Positions 49,733-62,300 of a stretch of 64,000 nt of DNA are shown here, piece by piece. Source of the DNA: Malania oleifera (lineage: Eukaryota; Streptophyta; Magnoliopsida; Santalales; Ximeniaceae). The DNA lies in contig NC_080424.1 of assembly GCF_029873635.1 (NCBI RefSeq), forward strand, positions 1,715,001 through 1,779,000. The letters are read 5' to 3'. A program made the position numbers and the translations under genes. Below the pieces are notes generated by a model. That model saw nothing but the letters and a program-made list of their open reading frames with translations. It did not search any database and was not told the origin of the DNA. The first letter of the stretch is position 1, and each line of letters opens with the position of its first letter.

Positions 49733-52700
49733 CAAAAAAAGAAAAAAGAAAAAGAGAAGAACAGGAAGAGGAAATAAAGAAGATGTAATAAAAGCTTTAC
49801 TCAAGAACATTATGGCAGAATACCCAAAAAAATGGGGAAAGCAGAAATTAGAAAATTAGATGGTGTTTAAAACTTTCACAATTTTGAAATCAGAACTTGC
49901 AACAGGAAGTTTTTGAGAAAAGATCAGCATTCAGCTGACATCACATGTTTAAGCTCCACATTTCAATTTTTGGCATTGTAACTTGGGAAGCAGTTTCTAT
50001 AGTTACTGCTTTTTACAAAGTTAGCAACCACAAGATCACAGTCAGCTGCAAAGCCTCAGTTACAGGACAAAATGAGCAGGTAGAGTGGAAAGTCCATTTT
50101 AATCTAAGCCAGTATATTTGATGAGTGGTTCAAGTTGCAGGATTTTTTGTTTCCAGGAAACATTTGTTGTGACCTCACCAAAATCCACATCCACATGGAT
50201 AAAAAATTGGTTCAGAATATGCAAGTTCGGAATTTGATCAGAACTGTTTTTTATATCAAACATTAAAGTTAGTCAGAACCAGGACCCGTATCTAGGCAGG
50301 GAATGGGTTGGACAGTTTGAACAACCATTTGTATGGTCCATTCTTGATCCAACCGATCCCATTCCCTACACTTGGCAGCCATCTGTTTTTCAAGACAAAA
50401 ACATATTCAATCAATACAAAGCCTAATCTGTCCTCACCATGAAATTTAAATTATGTAAGATGATACACCCTAAATGTGCCACTACATGTGTAACGAATAG
50501 GACCATGGATCACTCTAACATTCATATGGTTGAACCCTACAATCTGAATTAAACAGCCTCTTAGCCATGGTATTTCCTCAAATCCATATCAACCGCATCT
50601 GCAATGTTTTAAGTTCATTCTAAAAGTAAACGTCATAGCTCATTTCTCCAACCTTCGCTTCTCCATTTGTTCAATACAAGTTTTAAAATGCAAAGATGTA
50701 ATGTGAGTCTTTTTAACCACATGAGGTGAGGTGTAAGCCTTCTACGAATTCTATTTTGTATATACAAATGCGATACCCAGCGCACAAGGCTCCCACACCA
50801 AGTGGTGGTCTGGGGAGGGCATGGTGTACCCTCCACATTTGGAGATGCTGTTTTTGTAACTTGAATTTGTGACTCAGGTTGAGTGTAATTGCGGGGTCAA
50901 AGCTCCCCTTATTTTTTATATATATAAACTACATAAAGAAAAAATATGGGAAATTAGGAAATTACAAGTAAAATTTTTGAAGGATAAAAAAAATTAGAAC
51001 ATAATTTGTAGTTCAAATATAACTTCTAAACTGTGTTCCTGATTCTAAGCATACAAACTTAAATTCATTCAAGTAAACCATGCCACAAGAGGACCAAAAT
51101 TTCAAAGTTCCAATTATGTTCATGATCGAAGATGCAACTATCAACTGTTTTGAAAAGGTTTAGGTTTAGAGTATTCCTTCAATATTTCATTTTTGCATCT
51201 GGTTAAATTTTGCTAGCCCATGTTTACCAACTTTACTTAAAATTCAAAACCCAAAATGTGCGAACTTCAGTGAAAAAAGCGGCAAAGGTGCACCTTGCAA
51301 AAGTGTGCAAGCCTTATTCATGGTCTTAAATTTCCACGAAATTGTTGAAATTTCCGATTTCCATCGAAATTTCCAATTTCCATCACCCTCGAAATAGAAA
51401 TGGCAGTCGATTCCCTTCTTGCATAATTTCCGTCAAAATCTCAACAAATCATCCGAAATTTATCGAAATCTCGAAATTTTAACGAAATTTTTCGAAATTT
51501 GAACTATGCAATGAAATTTCCTTGAAATTCAAATGAGGGATTTAGGAGTGAAATGAAATTTCTCTTTTAATTTATTTTTATCAAAACAAATTATTATTAC
51601 AAGTGGTGCTTTTAAAATTATATGAAAAAAATAAACTTACAACAACATTTTATTTAACCATTAATTTCTAAACTATCATTATTTGTATAATAAATAATAT
51701 TTAAATGATTTATGAATTTCATTTGTATTAGCTAATTCACTAAGTATGTTTAATGTACATTATCTTACAAATATATTTGACGCACATATTATATTACAAC
51801 TTCTCCACCTGATACACAATATAGATGTATTTACTTGTAATATATAAGTCCTAAAACTAGCATTATTATGTCTATTAATCATTTCTAAAGCTTCATACAA
51901 GAATTCCATGTTTTACTATTGATTTCCATTCTTTTTTAAAATCAAAATCAAAATTTCCGTACTTTTGGAGCTTCGAAATTTGAGTCGCCTTATTGTATTA
52001 TGTGTTTACCTTTTGAGAGTTTGGCAGTTTAGATTATTCCTTGGGGATTTTTACACATGCCTTGTCTCAAGGCAAGCCTAGATTGCACCTTTTGTTCAAG
52101 CAGCTATAATTAATTAATTATACTCAAGTTAGAATTTGATAAGCTAACAAGAAGATTAAAGACACTATTTAGAAAGCCTGCCATGATCTTGTTATAATTC
52201 AAGATGTTTAATTGTAGTTTGCCAATGGCAAGTTAAGTAGGGGTATTAGGAGTCTCAATATAAAGATTAGGGGTGTCTGCCGTCTTCTTGATTTTCAAAA
52301 AACATCGTCATTGTTGTGATATTGCTTTCAAGGTAGATACTCTTCCCCAATTTATTTCCTCCTTCAATTCTTTTGGATACTGTCATCTTAAAAAAAAAAA
52401 AATTTGGATGTTGTGAATTCCAAGGTACTCCTTGTTAGCCCTCCACCTAAGCTGCACAGGAAAGGCCCAAAACCAATCCCAGGGAACAGTGAAGCTTCAT
52501 AGGGTCTTTCTATCCATGTGCAGGGAATCCGCATCTTCTCAGACATTTCTATTTCCCCGAGCCTCTCTCCAAGACAATGCCTAGATTGTTACGCCTTTCG
52601 TGCGGGTCAAAATTTATCCGACAAGGAATTTCACTACCTTAGGACTGTTATAGTTACAGCCGCCGTTCACCAGAGCTTCGGTCGCCGGCTCCCTTGTCAT

Positions 52701-55700
52701 CAGGTCACCAACTTCCTTAACCTTCTGGCACTAGGCAGGCGTCAGCCCCCATACATGGTCAAGATTGGGGTCCTTGGTAGTTTACTTCTGTTTATGTTCT
52801 AATAGGCCTAAGCTCAGATTGTTGCGGTGGAATGAGCCTTTTATTGTCCATGGGACTTCAAATCTAGCATCCAAGTGGATTTTTATGTCATTAGATATCC
52901 AATTGAGAAGTCTACTCAACAAGGAACTACTTCTAACAGGACATATTCAGATAATTTCGTTAGGGAGAGTGACTTGCCAAATATACCCTTATTCACAATT
53001 TGTTATTTCTGGAGTTTTTAGTGTCCACCCATATATATAGATCTAGTGAGTGATAGGATGCTTTTGCCAATTAAGTTAAAGAGCTCCTAAATTGACCAGT
53101 GTCGATCATTTTTCTTCTTGCTCTAAAACTAATCAAGTGAGGGGGGATCCACTACTCAGTGTAGAATTCTAGCTAGTGTTGAATAATCACCACTTTGAGC
53201 ACATTGATCAAGCTGCTCAATATGACAAGGATGTTAAGTGGGGGATTTCTTGACATGAAGGATAGCCATAAGGAAGTTGGACTGCCTTGTGCCTAACCTT
53301 GCACCCATCCCAATTCAATTTAAACCAGTTGAGCTAGAGAGTGACAAGAGTTGGCTATATTGCCATATGGTGGTAAGAAAGGCCATTCACATTAACATTA
53401 TTCTAAGGGAAGCCGGACCTGCTATGGTGGAGAAAAAAGAGCTTGATCATAAAGAAGATGGTTTTGATAAAATTGAGCCATTACAGCCCACAAGCATTGA
53501 ACACCAAAGTAGACAAGAACAAAAGAGCCTAATGCCTACACTTACATAATTCTTCAGCATTCCACTGAAGATGCATTAACCAAGACCACTTTCCAAATTC
53601 AATGAGCTTTTTCATTATGTGAGCATAGTCACTTAGGAATTCGTTCATCAATTAGTGCATGCCTTTGATGATATTTGACAATAGAAGTTAATTTTATTTC
53701 TCAAGGTTTTTTGAGATCCAGGGGTACATCCATTTCATACCCATCAAATGCACTATTTGGTTATCGGGCTTTATTTGTAAATAGCGTTACTTCATGTGCA
53801 CTTGCTGATTTGGTGCTTGGAGGGATTTGATTTCAAGTCCATTGCAATATCTGTGATATTCAAGCGTGTGATGTACTGCTAGCAGACCATTGCAGTTCAA
53901 ATATCATATGAACTTTTATAGTTCTAGAACTCCGTGAGCATCAAAGTTGGTTTAGTGTATTATGTGCTAGATTCTCAGTCACTTGTGTTATCTCCTATGC
54001 CGAAGCCTGCTCTGAATATAGGATTGAATTCTTCCCAATCAGGAAGCCTTATTACTCTTCAGTCTTCATTGATTTCAAGGCTCATGTCAAACTCTTTATC
54101 ATTGGGAGAATGATTCACATTGCAATTCATGGAGAGAGGCTCCAGATAATTAGCCCTATTTGTTGTTCAAGACACAACAACAACAACAAGCTCCATTTGA
54201 AGTTCAAGAAAAAAAAATCTTTATTTTTAATTTTTAAGAGTTTTATTAAGATTTCTTTAAGGAAAGAGTTACCTATCTAATTTTGGAAACGAGATACTAT
54301 GGTTTTCTGGTTTATATTGAGCGTGACCAAATTCTATTTTGAGCTGTGGGTATTGGAAAGAAAATTCAAAGTTCCTAAAAGCAAACCTAAAGGCACATGC
54401 TGCAAGAAAAAGCCTATCAGGTCCTAATGCAAACCAACAGGAAAATCTTGCAGGAAAAAACCCATGTAAAATTCTTATCAGCAAATTTTTTATAAAAAAA
54501 AACCACCTAAAGCTTCACTTGAGGCAATTTCCCGTAGAAAAAAATCTTTTCCCTAGCCGCCTTAGTACAAAAATAATATTCGATAAAAATCTAGGCTAAG
54601 TTCGCATGTGAAAGCCATTTTGTCTGTCTTCCCACCTGTAGGAAGACAATCCTAGCTATCCTAATTCCTAAAGGAAGCTCTCAAAAAGCAAAATAATGTC
54701 AACCTAGAACAAGCACCAATCGTCAGCAATTGCACCCACCAATTAAACAAAAATCATGAATTTTCAAAAGTTCATATGACAACTTTTTGGACCCAAGACC
54801 ATTTTTTTGCAACAAGCACCACTGAGGATTTGATCCTTCTACAAGAACAATCAAAATAGTAGGGCGAAAAATGCTGTCTGCAAGCTTTTTCACTCAAATC
54901 ATAACAGTAGAAAAGCTGCGATATCACCAATACTAAATGTGCCCTACTCCTAATATAAGGGAATGCATGCAAAACAAATAAAGCTAATGTGCATTTAAAG
55001 ATAGGAGGCTAGGAGACTAGGATACCAACTTCCAAGTATATCCTTATATATAAACACCAAAATGGTCAAAAAAATTTCATTTAGTTTAAGCATAAGGTTC
55101 TTACTTCTTCCATAGAAGGGAAATAACAGCAAAAAATAAAAAAAAAGAGGGCTACCTTTGTATCTCCAAGAAATGGCATTGGTGTTGCGCCATACCCTCC
55201 CTGAGAAGATTTAGAGGAATCATTAGCACCAGAATCACCGTTCACTGCCCGGCCAGCAGCATTCGCCCGAGCTTCCCATGCTTGGAGAGTTCCAAATTCA
55301 GGAACAGTCAAATCTTTTACTCTGCTCAGTTGATCCATTAAAGGTTTAAGCTGAGCCTGCATCCGTTTTAGTTGCCACCACATGAAAAAATAGAAGTAAC
55401 ATGAATCATTCAATCAGTTGGAATAAGTAATAACCACCAAATAAAACTATGAATACATTGAGAAAAAGTTTCTAAAAATTGAACTAAGCATGAATAAGTA
55501 CATACAGCTGCTTATATGAATCTTGATATTGTGTAAATTGCAAGGAGTAGACCCAACCCATGTAGAGCACCAAAACTGCAGTTTCTTTCCATATTAGAAG
55601 TCAAAGTTATCCTACTTAAAAACTGAACCCACTACAGTTAGTTAAATGAAGAACCTTAAGCTAGTCCAGACAATTTAAAGACTTTTGGTTTGGGGATGAA

Positions 55701-57908
55701 AATATGAAGTCATTGGATCCATTGTATCCTTCAAATGCCATGTCCTCAAAGAGATCTCTAAATTTTGAATCTTTCAATCAAGGAATTTAAAAAGTTTAAT
55801 TACTTCCCCATACATGCAAATAGGATAAGAGGAGACGGGAAAAAAAATAAAAATAAAAATAAAAATAAAAAGAGCTCTTGTCTGGCAGGCATTGATGGAG
55901 TCAATAGTTAAAAAGAGCAATGAGAACCGATCCTGGAGTCAGTCTCAGGAACAACTAAGGCTAATGGAGTTCATTTGATTCCTAAGATTGGTGCTCGCTC
56001 GATTTCAAACAATGAATTTTGCTCGATTCTTAAGGATGGAGTGAGCTTGATCCCTAAGGATGTGCCAGAGGTGGTGTGTGTTTGATCTGGAGGAAAGGTG
56101 CAGGAGGAGATCCTGCCCACAGCTCTACAAGAAGGAATGTCAAACCAACTCCAAGACGCTGCCAAAATCTCAAACCAAAAGCCTCCAAATTTAGGATACG
56201 ACAGTGTATTTTCCTAAAACTTGCAAAGCAATACCAAAATTCAAAACAAAACCTGAATAATCCCAACTCCTGAAACTTACTTAATCGCATAGACTAGAAC
56301 ACCACCCAGTAGCTAAACCTCCCTAACTCTTTGCAGGTACAAAATGCTCCAGCCAAAACAAAAATTGAAGAAAAACATTTGTAAATCCATCTAGCTGCCG
56401 AAACTCAAACGACAAACTAAGACTTTCAATCTGAATTGTTCTTCGGAGATCTCTCTCTATCATAGCATTCAGAGACCCTGGAAATGCAATACAGAGAAAC
56501 AGAGACAAAAGAAAGGCAAAAGCAAACCATCAAGGTCTCTGAGTGACAGCAGAATGACAGTGAGCACATGTGATAGTAGAGTGAAGGAGTGAACTAGGGC
56601 ATAAATTTAACGGTGCACATATTTTCAACCATTAGCAGCATAATAAAAGCAAAATAAAAACAATAAATAATAAATAATAAAGCAGAGTGCTTCGCTATGG
56701 CCCCTCAACTTGCTAAATTGTTTGGCTACAACATCTTCTTGCTAACTTGGCAGCTAAAATTTCCACCCCCAACCTTCTTCCATTGTGATAATCAAAGTAG
56801 AATCCTAGCCTAAGAATCTTATATTTCATAGACAAACAAAGAATAATCATAATGCTACTCTCAAAAAAAAAAATAAATAAATAAATAATAACAAACAAAC
56901 AAACAACAAGAACAACAACAACACTGAATATCTTAACTCCTCGGGATTTAGAAAAAATAGAAATGGTAGAGCTCTTTGGTGTGCACCAGCTTCACTATTC
57001 TTTGGACCTTGCAGATTAAGAATGCTAGAATTTTAAAGGATCACACAACCTGCTAATTGCTTTTATGGGTTAGAGTGATATTCCTCACTTCTTTTTGGGT
57101 GCACCTCTCAGTCTTTTCCAGGGTTTATCACTGTCCGATTTCATAAGGGATAGAAATGCAGCACTATTGTAACTAAATACATGTATTTTTTCTGTATTTT
57201 TTTTCTGATTTCCGGATCTTTATGAAGGAGTCCTTGTCCTCCAAGACTTGTATTCTTATTTTTGGATATTTACAAACTTTCTTAAAACACACACACACAC
57301 ACCCCACACATGCAGCCACATTGCATGTGGAGTGATAAACAAATGATAAATAACACCCATTAAATGGAATAAAATTATATTTAACCAATAATTTTACCAC
57401 CGACAATAAATGTGGGCACAATAAACAATTTATTATCATAACAAGTTCCAATATAGACAAAAGAACAGTACCATTACTCAAACAAATTAATTTTTCATTA
57501 AACAAAACACCAAAACAACCTCCATCTTTTGAAGGACATCTTTCAATTTTTCACGCCGCCGCTTGCCAGCATTGTCATCTCCATCCCCCATTTCTTGAGC
57601 AGCTAAATTGTCACTCTCAGCCACAAGTTCCCCATTGCAACTTTCACAGTGAAAATATTCATCATCGAAAGAAACCAGCCGCAATGCATCCAGAGCATTA
57701 TATCTGAACATAAAACATAAATCCTCATGTTTTCAACAACATTCTGATTCATCTAAGGATATATAGACCTTAAAAACAACAGCAGTGGTGATAGAAACCT
57801 TTTCCCACAATTGGGGCATATGTACTCCTGAACAGTGTTCTTGTTTTCAAGTTCATCTTTTAGTTTTTTCTTCATACGGTGCAGTCTATACCTCACAACA
57901 TCATATAT
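42006..57908 (-). CDS. TFIIEA: Transcription initiation factor TFIIE subunit alpha, last six exons (5' part outside window)
   Basis: TFIIE alpha joins the RNA polymerase II pre-initiation complex in the nucleus, recruits TFIIH and helps open promoters. Six exons on the minus strand keep frame at every junction: 57908-57799, 57703-57520, 55356-55156, 49598-49365, 48750-48549 and 42100-42006, together 1,026 bases, 341 residues plus stop. The first encodes IYDVVRYRLHRMKKKLKDEL and, with the second, a four-Cys zinc ribbon (CPNC about 29 residues before CESC). Then come the ribbon-following helix (KLKDVLQKME, then LKPLMDQLSRVKDL), the conserved PEFGTLQAWEARANAA, VLPPWMIKQGMNLTKEQRG, DEYVKAYYAAI and two acidic segments (EDEGDEDVEWEEAPPAG and EDEDDDIDWEEG at the C-terminus). 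About 130 N-terminal residues with the winged helix are missing and should lie beyond 64,000. Introns are long and retroelement-filled. Confidence 0.96.
42101..43580. other. TFIIE alpha last intron, part before the copia element
   Basis: AT-rich intron. Near 42,360-42,480 a GGAATGGAATGGAAT-rich patch resembles miniature transposon sequence, but no ends were found. Otherwise nothing recognised. Confidence 0.4.
43752..43887 (-). repeat. Tandem duplication (about 68 bp) at the copia 3' end including the polypurine tract
   Basis: The stretch starting CCCCTCAAGCTGGAGCATAT and ending TTCACAAGAGCACC occurs twice in a row. On the minus strand it encodes the last copia residues (LGAYDIYAPA, stop) and the GAGGGGGG tract. 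Confidence 0.93.
44876..45330 (-). pseudogene. copia reverse transcriptase pseudogene
   Basis: The minus strand shows WRTAMVEEMCALHDNDTWDLV, then a frameshift to LVAKGYTQVYGLDYSHAFSL and LHQLDVKNYFLHGDFHEKVY. These are the canonical N-terminal copia RT blocks, here spread over two frames. Confidence 0.88.
48290..48548. other. TFIIE alpha intron remainder
   Basis: AT-rich sequence between the copia 5' LTR and the penultimate TFIIE exon. Nothing recognised. Confidence 0.4.
49693..49730. repeat. Poly-C run (38 bases)
   Basis: Uninterrupted C homopolymer. It would be a G run in the TFIIE transcript intron. True length is doubtful because long homopolymers are error-prone. Confidence 0.9.
50760..50850. 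repeat. Short dispersed-repeat fragment (GCGCACAAGGCTCC/GTCTGGGGAGGG type)
   Basis: This phrase is common in plant non-LTR retroelement 3' regions as I remember them. Too short to classify firmly. Confidence 0.4.
51300..51990. repeat. AATTTCG/CGAAATTT-rich repeat block
   Basis: Over ten copies of GAAATTTC, CGAAATTT or TTTCCATCG-like words in direct and inverted arrangement, concentrated at 51,325-51,545, with a weaker set at 51,945-51,985. It looks like a non-autonomous DNA element with subterminal repeats. No clear target-site duplication. Confidence 0.5.
52434..52762 (-). pseudogene. Plastid 23S rRNA fragment (NUPT), decayed
   Basis: The plus strand matches the antisense of organellar 23S rRNA domain IV-V as I remember it, including CTTTCGTGCGGGTC, CGACAAGGAATTTC, CTACCTTAGGAC, TCATCAGGTCACCAACTTCC and ggcaggcgtcagcccccata. 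Differences are mostly C-to-T or G-to-A, as expected of old methylated insertions. Homology ends abruptly after CATACATGGTC. A plastid origin is favoured over mitochondrial by the CCGAGCCTCTCTCC stretch. It lies in a TFIIE alpha intron, on the minus strand, and is not a functional rRNA. Confidence 0.9.
52763..55155. other. TFIIE alpha large intron, distal part
   Basis: No recognised gene or element. Open stretches at 53,277-53,549 and 54,339-54,599 have no family resemblance and sit between AT-rich sequence. Treated as intron. Confidence 0.4.
55357..57519. other. TFIIE alpha intron, nothing recognised
   Basis: AT-rich intron with an (AAAAT)n patch at about 55,845-55,875 and A-rich (AAAC)n/(AAAT)n patches at about 56,865-56,915. 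No coding similarity. Confidence 0.4.
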
Positions 57909-57947
57909 CTGCGGCATGAATACGCTATAAGCCTCATGTACAACAGG

Positions 57948-58776
57948 TAGTTGTCAAATCAAGATTCAAACCGTGAATCAAAATTCCAATTTTGGGAATC
58001 AAGAATTTAAAAGAATTGTAAGAATTCCACAACAAATTCAAACGACATGAATTTATTGATATACAAACAAGAAGCAAAATAATAAAAATACATGTGATAA
58101 TAAAAAAAATCATATTTCATATGTATGCTTTCCCTAAACAAATGAAAAGTAAGAAAATGATTTAGAAAATATTAATAAAATAATGAATTTTACTCTGTTT
58201 AAGGGAAGGAATCAAGAAAAATAATTATAAAAAAATGAACTTTTGGGGTTCATCATCAATTTAAAAAAACAATATTTCATGCATATTCTTTCTCAGATTA
58301 AAAAGAAAAAAAAATAATTAACCTTTAAAAATGAAAATAATTGAACAAACTTCTAAAAAGACTAACTTTTGAATCTTAACAACACAACAAAACATGAGTA
58401 CCACCTTAGTTGGTGAGTGTTCCGCCCCTTCTTCTTAATGGCAACATAAGACCTAAAGTTCCATTTTCTCCTCTTTTTAAGCACAAAACTAACATAAACA
58501 AGGAATGAAGGGAAATCGTGTAAACATAAAAGCAATTAAAAAGAAAATAATGTTGTCTTTGGGGTTCTAAACTAGTTGGGTTTGTCATGATATGATAGGT
58601 CCAAAATTGTGTAAATCAATAGATTCAGATCGATTCAATAGATTCATGAGATGAATTGATAGATTCGGCAACAATTCAGTTCTTTTTAGATTCACGAGTA
58701 AGATATGAATCGATTTGGTGCGAAATTGATACGAATCGTATGAATTGAATCATGAATCATAAGATTCTAACAACTA
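57948..58776. mobile_element. Candidate non-autonomous TIR element (829 bp)
   Basis: Left end TAGTTGTCAAATCAAGATTC and right end, inverted, TAGTTGTTAGAATCTTATGA share a TAGTTGT start and GATTC-rich subterminal motifs. The right part (58,600-58,770) is dense in GATTC/GAATC words. No coding content and no clear target-site duplication. It lies in a TFIIE alpha intron. Confidence 0.5.
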
Positions 58777-59314
58777 TGGTTGGAACGTGGTCAACAGCAC
58801 TTCAAATTAAAGATTAATTTGAATAGGAATGTAAAACAAACAGAATTTTTTTCATTCATCCCATCAAACAAGTTAATGAATAAAAGTCAAGTTTAATAAT
58901 AACATAATTACATACTTCTAGGTCTACTGAAGTAAGCGTATGATAGATATATAAACCTAATAACAACAACAACCAAGTCTTTAAGTCCCACTAGGTGGGA
59001 TTACCATTCCACACAATCCAGGGAAATATCCTCCGACAAATGGAGGGCTGTCAAATCTTTACTCACACAATCTAGTGCAATGTACTTTGACAAAAAGAGA
59101 ACTATCAAAACAAGTTATTGTAGGTCTGCCCCTCCCTTCATCTGCTGCCACTAACATTAACTAGCTCAATCATAGGTGTGTAATTTGGCCTCTGTTGCAC
59201 AAACCACTGCCCTTCCCTCATCCTCTACAAGAGCCATGCATAACTTAACACGAACATGTTAATCCCTTAATTTATCTTTCAGAGTTATACCACTCATCCA
59301 CCCTGGCATTTTTA

Positions 59315-62300
59315 CTATTTTTCTGATAAAAAAAAAAAAGAAGCTTTAATGAACCAAGAGAGGAACAGAGATAAAGCAGATAACCATAAGTTCTCACACA
59401 AGGGCACAGGAAAAAGGAAAAAATACATCAGCATAATAAAACCAACCAAACTCGAATGATATCCTGAACGTGACAGCCCTTGAACAGCCCGCATTAAGCC
59501 CAAAGTGAATCCAAATATCACACCCTGTCCCAAAGAAGCCCTAATGATCATCTTTTCCCAGAAAAAATTCAAGCAATCCTCTGGACAAATTCCCCAAACT
59601 ACAGCACCTACATCACACCTCCACAGCCTCTTACGAGCCTTACCCTTTCTAAAAACAGTAAAAGAAACAAGCAATAACTCCTCCACCAACTTTGGACAAA
59701 GCCACTCTTCACCTAGAACTCCAAAAAGTGAATTCCACAAGACCCAAGCAAAAGAACAGTGATGCTTTAGAAGGCCTCCTACTCTGCAGCGATTGTTGGT
59801 GTAAACTCAATAAAGTGCCACCAGCCAAACAAACACCTTTATCTTAGAAGGAACTTTAGCCTCCCATATACCTTGATATAGAGGGGAAATACCACATCAG
59901 CCTTGATAAGATGAGAAAATAAGGACAAAAACATCCTATGCCCTTTTTTCATTCTATGACGAACATCCTCAACCACCTCATTAGCTACTTAAATAGCATC
60001 CACAAACTAAAGTACTAAACTAATAGGCCCAAACTCTGACACCTTAGTAGACCTATTTATTTTAGGCACTAAAGTGAAAAAGGTATAATTAACACTTATC
60101 ATTACCATGAAACTCATAAAACAGTAAAACACCCTCAGTAAGTCCTCCTTTACCACATCCCAACACTCATTAAAGAAAAAATGTTAAAACCATTCAGCTC
60201 AGGAGCCTTCCCACTAACACCCTATTCCCTAACCTTCTCTTCCTCAAAAGGCCACTCCAACCAAGATAGCCATGTAATCAAAATAGGACTCGACTCCAAT
60301 CCCAAATCCTCCTCAGTACACGGATTTCTAAAAGACTCAGCCATCAACCTAAAATAAATGACTAATGCCCCATCCTCAACTCCAATTCTCTAACATAGTT
60401 GTGTCTCATCCGCCGATTCACCAGCTTATGCAACAACTTAGAATTACAAATCTCCTTCCTAATCCATTTAAATTTAACCTTTTGCAACCAACCCCTAACC
60501 TCCTTCAAAAGAACACTCTCCCAACTCATTCTTCAAACCAACTCACCTAACTTCCTCTCCACTAGAAAGCCCCTCCTCAATATCATTCCTACCTAACACA
60601 CTCAACTCACTCAAAATACTCATTTTTTTTTTTCACTCTTAACATTTCCGAACACCTCTAAATTCCATTCAGCACCTCTTCAGCACCCTCAAGCCTCTTC
60701 ATCAATCTAAATCCCTCCCAGCCAACAACTTAGACCTACTCCAAGTGTCCTTAATTAAATTACAAAAAGTCAAGAAGATCAATTCACATATTTTCAGAGT
60801 TCAGACTGCAAAGGAGTAGGACTCCAACTAACCTTCCTAGACTCCACACACACAGGGAACCGATCAGAAACCAGTCTAGCTAGAATCTCAAGCAAGATCA
60901 AGAAAATATTCCTCCCACTCATTGCTAAATTGAAAATGATATAACCAACTTGAAATAAATCCCCCCCCCCCCCCCCCCCAACAAAGAACAAAAAAAAAAC
61001 GCCAAGTAAAGAAGGCATTCTGTAATGGAATATCTCTTGAACCAGAGTCCCTAAATGAAGCTATTGGAAGACAGCATGCTAGAAGAAAACCTTCTACCCC
61101 CCATTTTTATTTGATGGGAATCTAACTACATCAAAGTCATACTAACTACCCACGTAGGATAACACAACCCATACGCAGCCTCAGTTCCTTCCAAAACTGG
61201 GACCTAAAGGTAGGTCTAGAACCACTATAAAATGAAGAAACCCACCACTGCCCCTTCATCTCACCACCAACAAGACAGACGAAGAAAAGCAAAGTTGCCA
61301 CCCAGGTCCCAAATCACTGAATACCTCCAGAAGCGCCATGAGAGAATAGGATAACCCAATCTTTTCCTCTACCATGCCAAACCTCCCTGATAATACCCCC
61401 ATCTACATATTCTAATTTTAGATTCCTTGAGGAGCAGCACATCCATAGAATATCTCGACACCACTTCCAAACCAAACCCCTTTTTTACAATCACCTAACC
61501 CTCTTAACACTCCAGCTTATTAACCTCCTATTTTAACAATCTTACCCACTTCACCAACCCTTTTCCCACCCCCATAATTAATTGAAGATTCTAAAATTTT
61601 CAACACTTTCTCAACTCTTTTCTTTCTCTCTTATGTCTTAGGCAAAACAGCCACTCCAAGCTCCATCCCTAAAGGACTCACCAAATTAAATCACATGTGA
61701 GGCCAAGGGCTTGCAGATCTTGTTTGCCTCTCTCACCCCTTAAAAACAAATGGTTAGATAACCTCCTCCTTTAGCCCCTTCCCTCTAGCACAGAGAAATA
61801 TACGATGACTTAGGCACATAGGTGGAGTGGGAAGAATGCTTTGAGAGATTTAGAAACCCCTTGAGCAGTCATATCAGAGATCACTTGAGGTTTACCCAAA
61901 ACTTTATCAAAACTAACCTTGTGACCAGTGGAAGCAAAATCAGAGTCATATGGAATAATAGGCAAAGATCCTTCCTCAATTTTGGCCTTCAGAGGCTTGC
62001 AGCTTCCTTCAAATGGCCCATGCCAACCTGTGCATTCTCGGAGGTCCTCCCAGTGTTGAAATTCCCCCCTTTCACTGAATAAATAAATCACATTCCCTCA
62101 TGTCCAGAGAGCCCAAGCCTGATGCCTCATTAAACTTAATACTTACATTACTGTCAAATTCATCTCTAAAACCAAGGTTTCAATTAACTGTTCCAGCACA
62201 AACCCTCTTTTCAGATTCACACATACTATCATAGTCCTCTTCAACCCCCCTCACAACCTCCCAACCCTTAGCATTCAGCTCAAACAATCCTTCTCTTGTG

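Larger units (their letters stand above)
49599..52433. other. TFIIE alpha large intron, proximal part
   Basis: Mostly AT-rich and unassigned. It holds a 38-base C run (49693-49730), a fragment with GCGCACAAGGCTCC and GTCTGGGGAGGG (50,775-50,825) and an AATTTCG-rich block (51,300-51,990), listed separately. Confidence 0.4.

Noticed and set aside
49641-49859. Proline-rich 72-codon frame
   Set aside because: Created by translation of the poly-C run in an intron.
52518-52802. 94-codon open frame
   Set aside because: It is the antisense of plastid 23S rRNA sequence.
53277-53549. 90-codon open frame in a TFIIE intron
   Set aside because: No recognisable family, no supporting splice or promoter signals, and it sits in AT-rich intron.
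60365-60596. Overlapping plus-strand frames in the last region
   Set aside because: Shadows of the minus-strand L1-type LINE relic.
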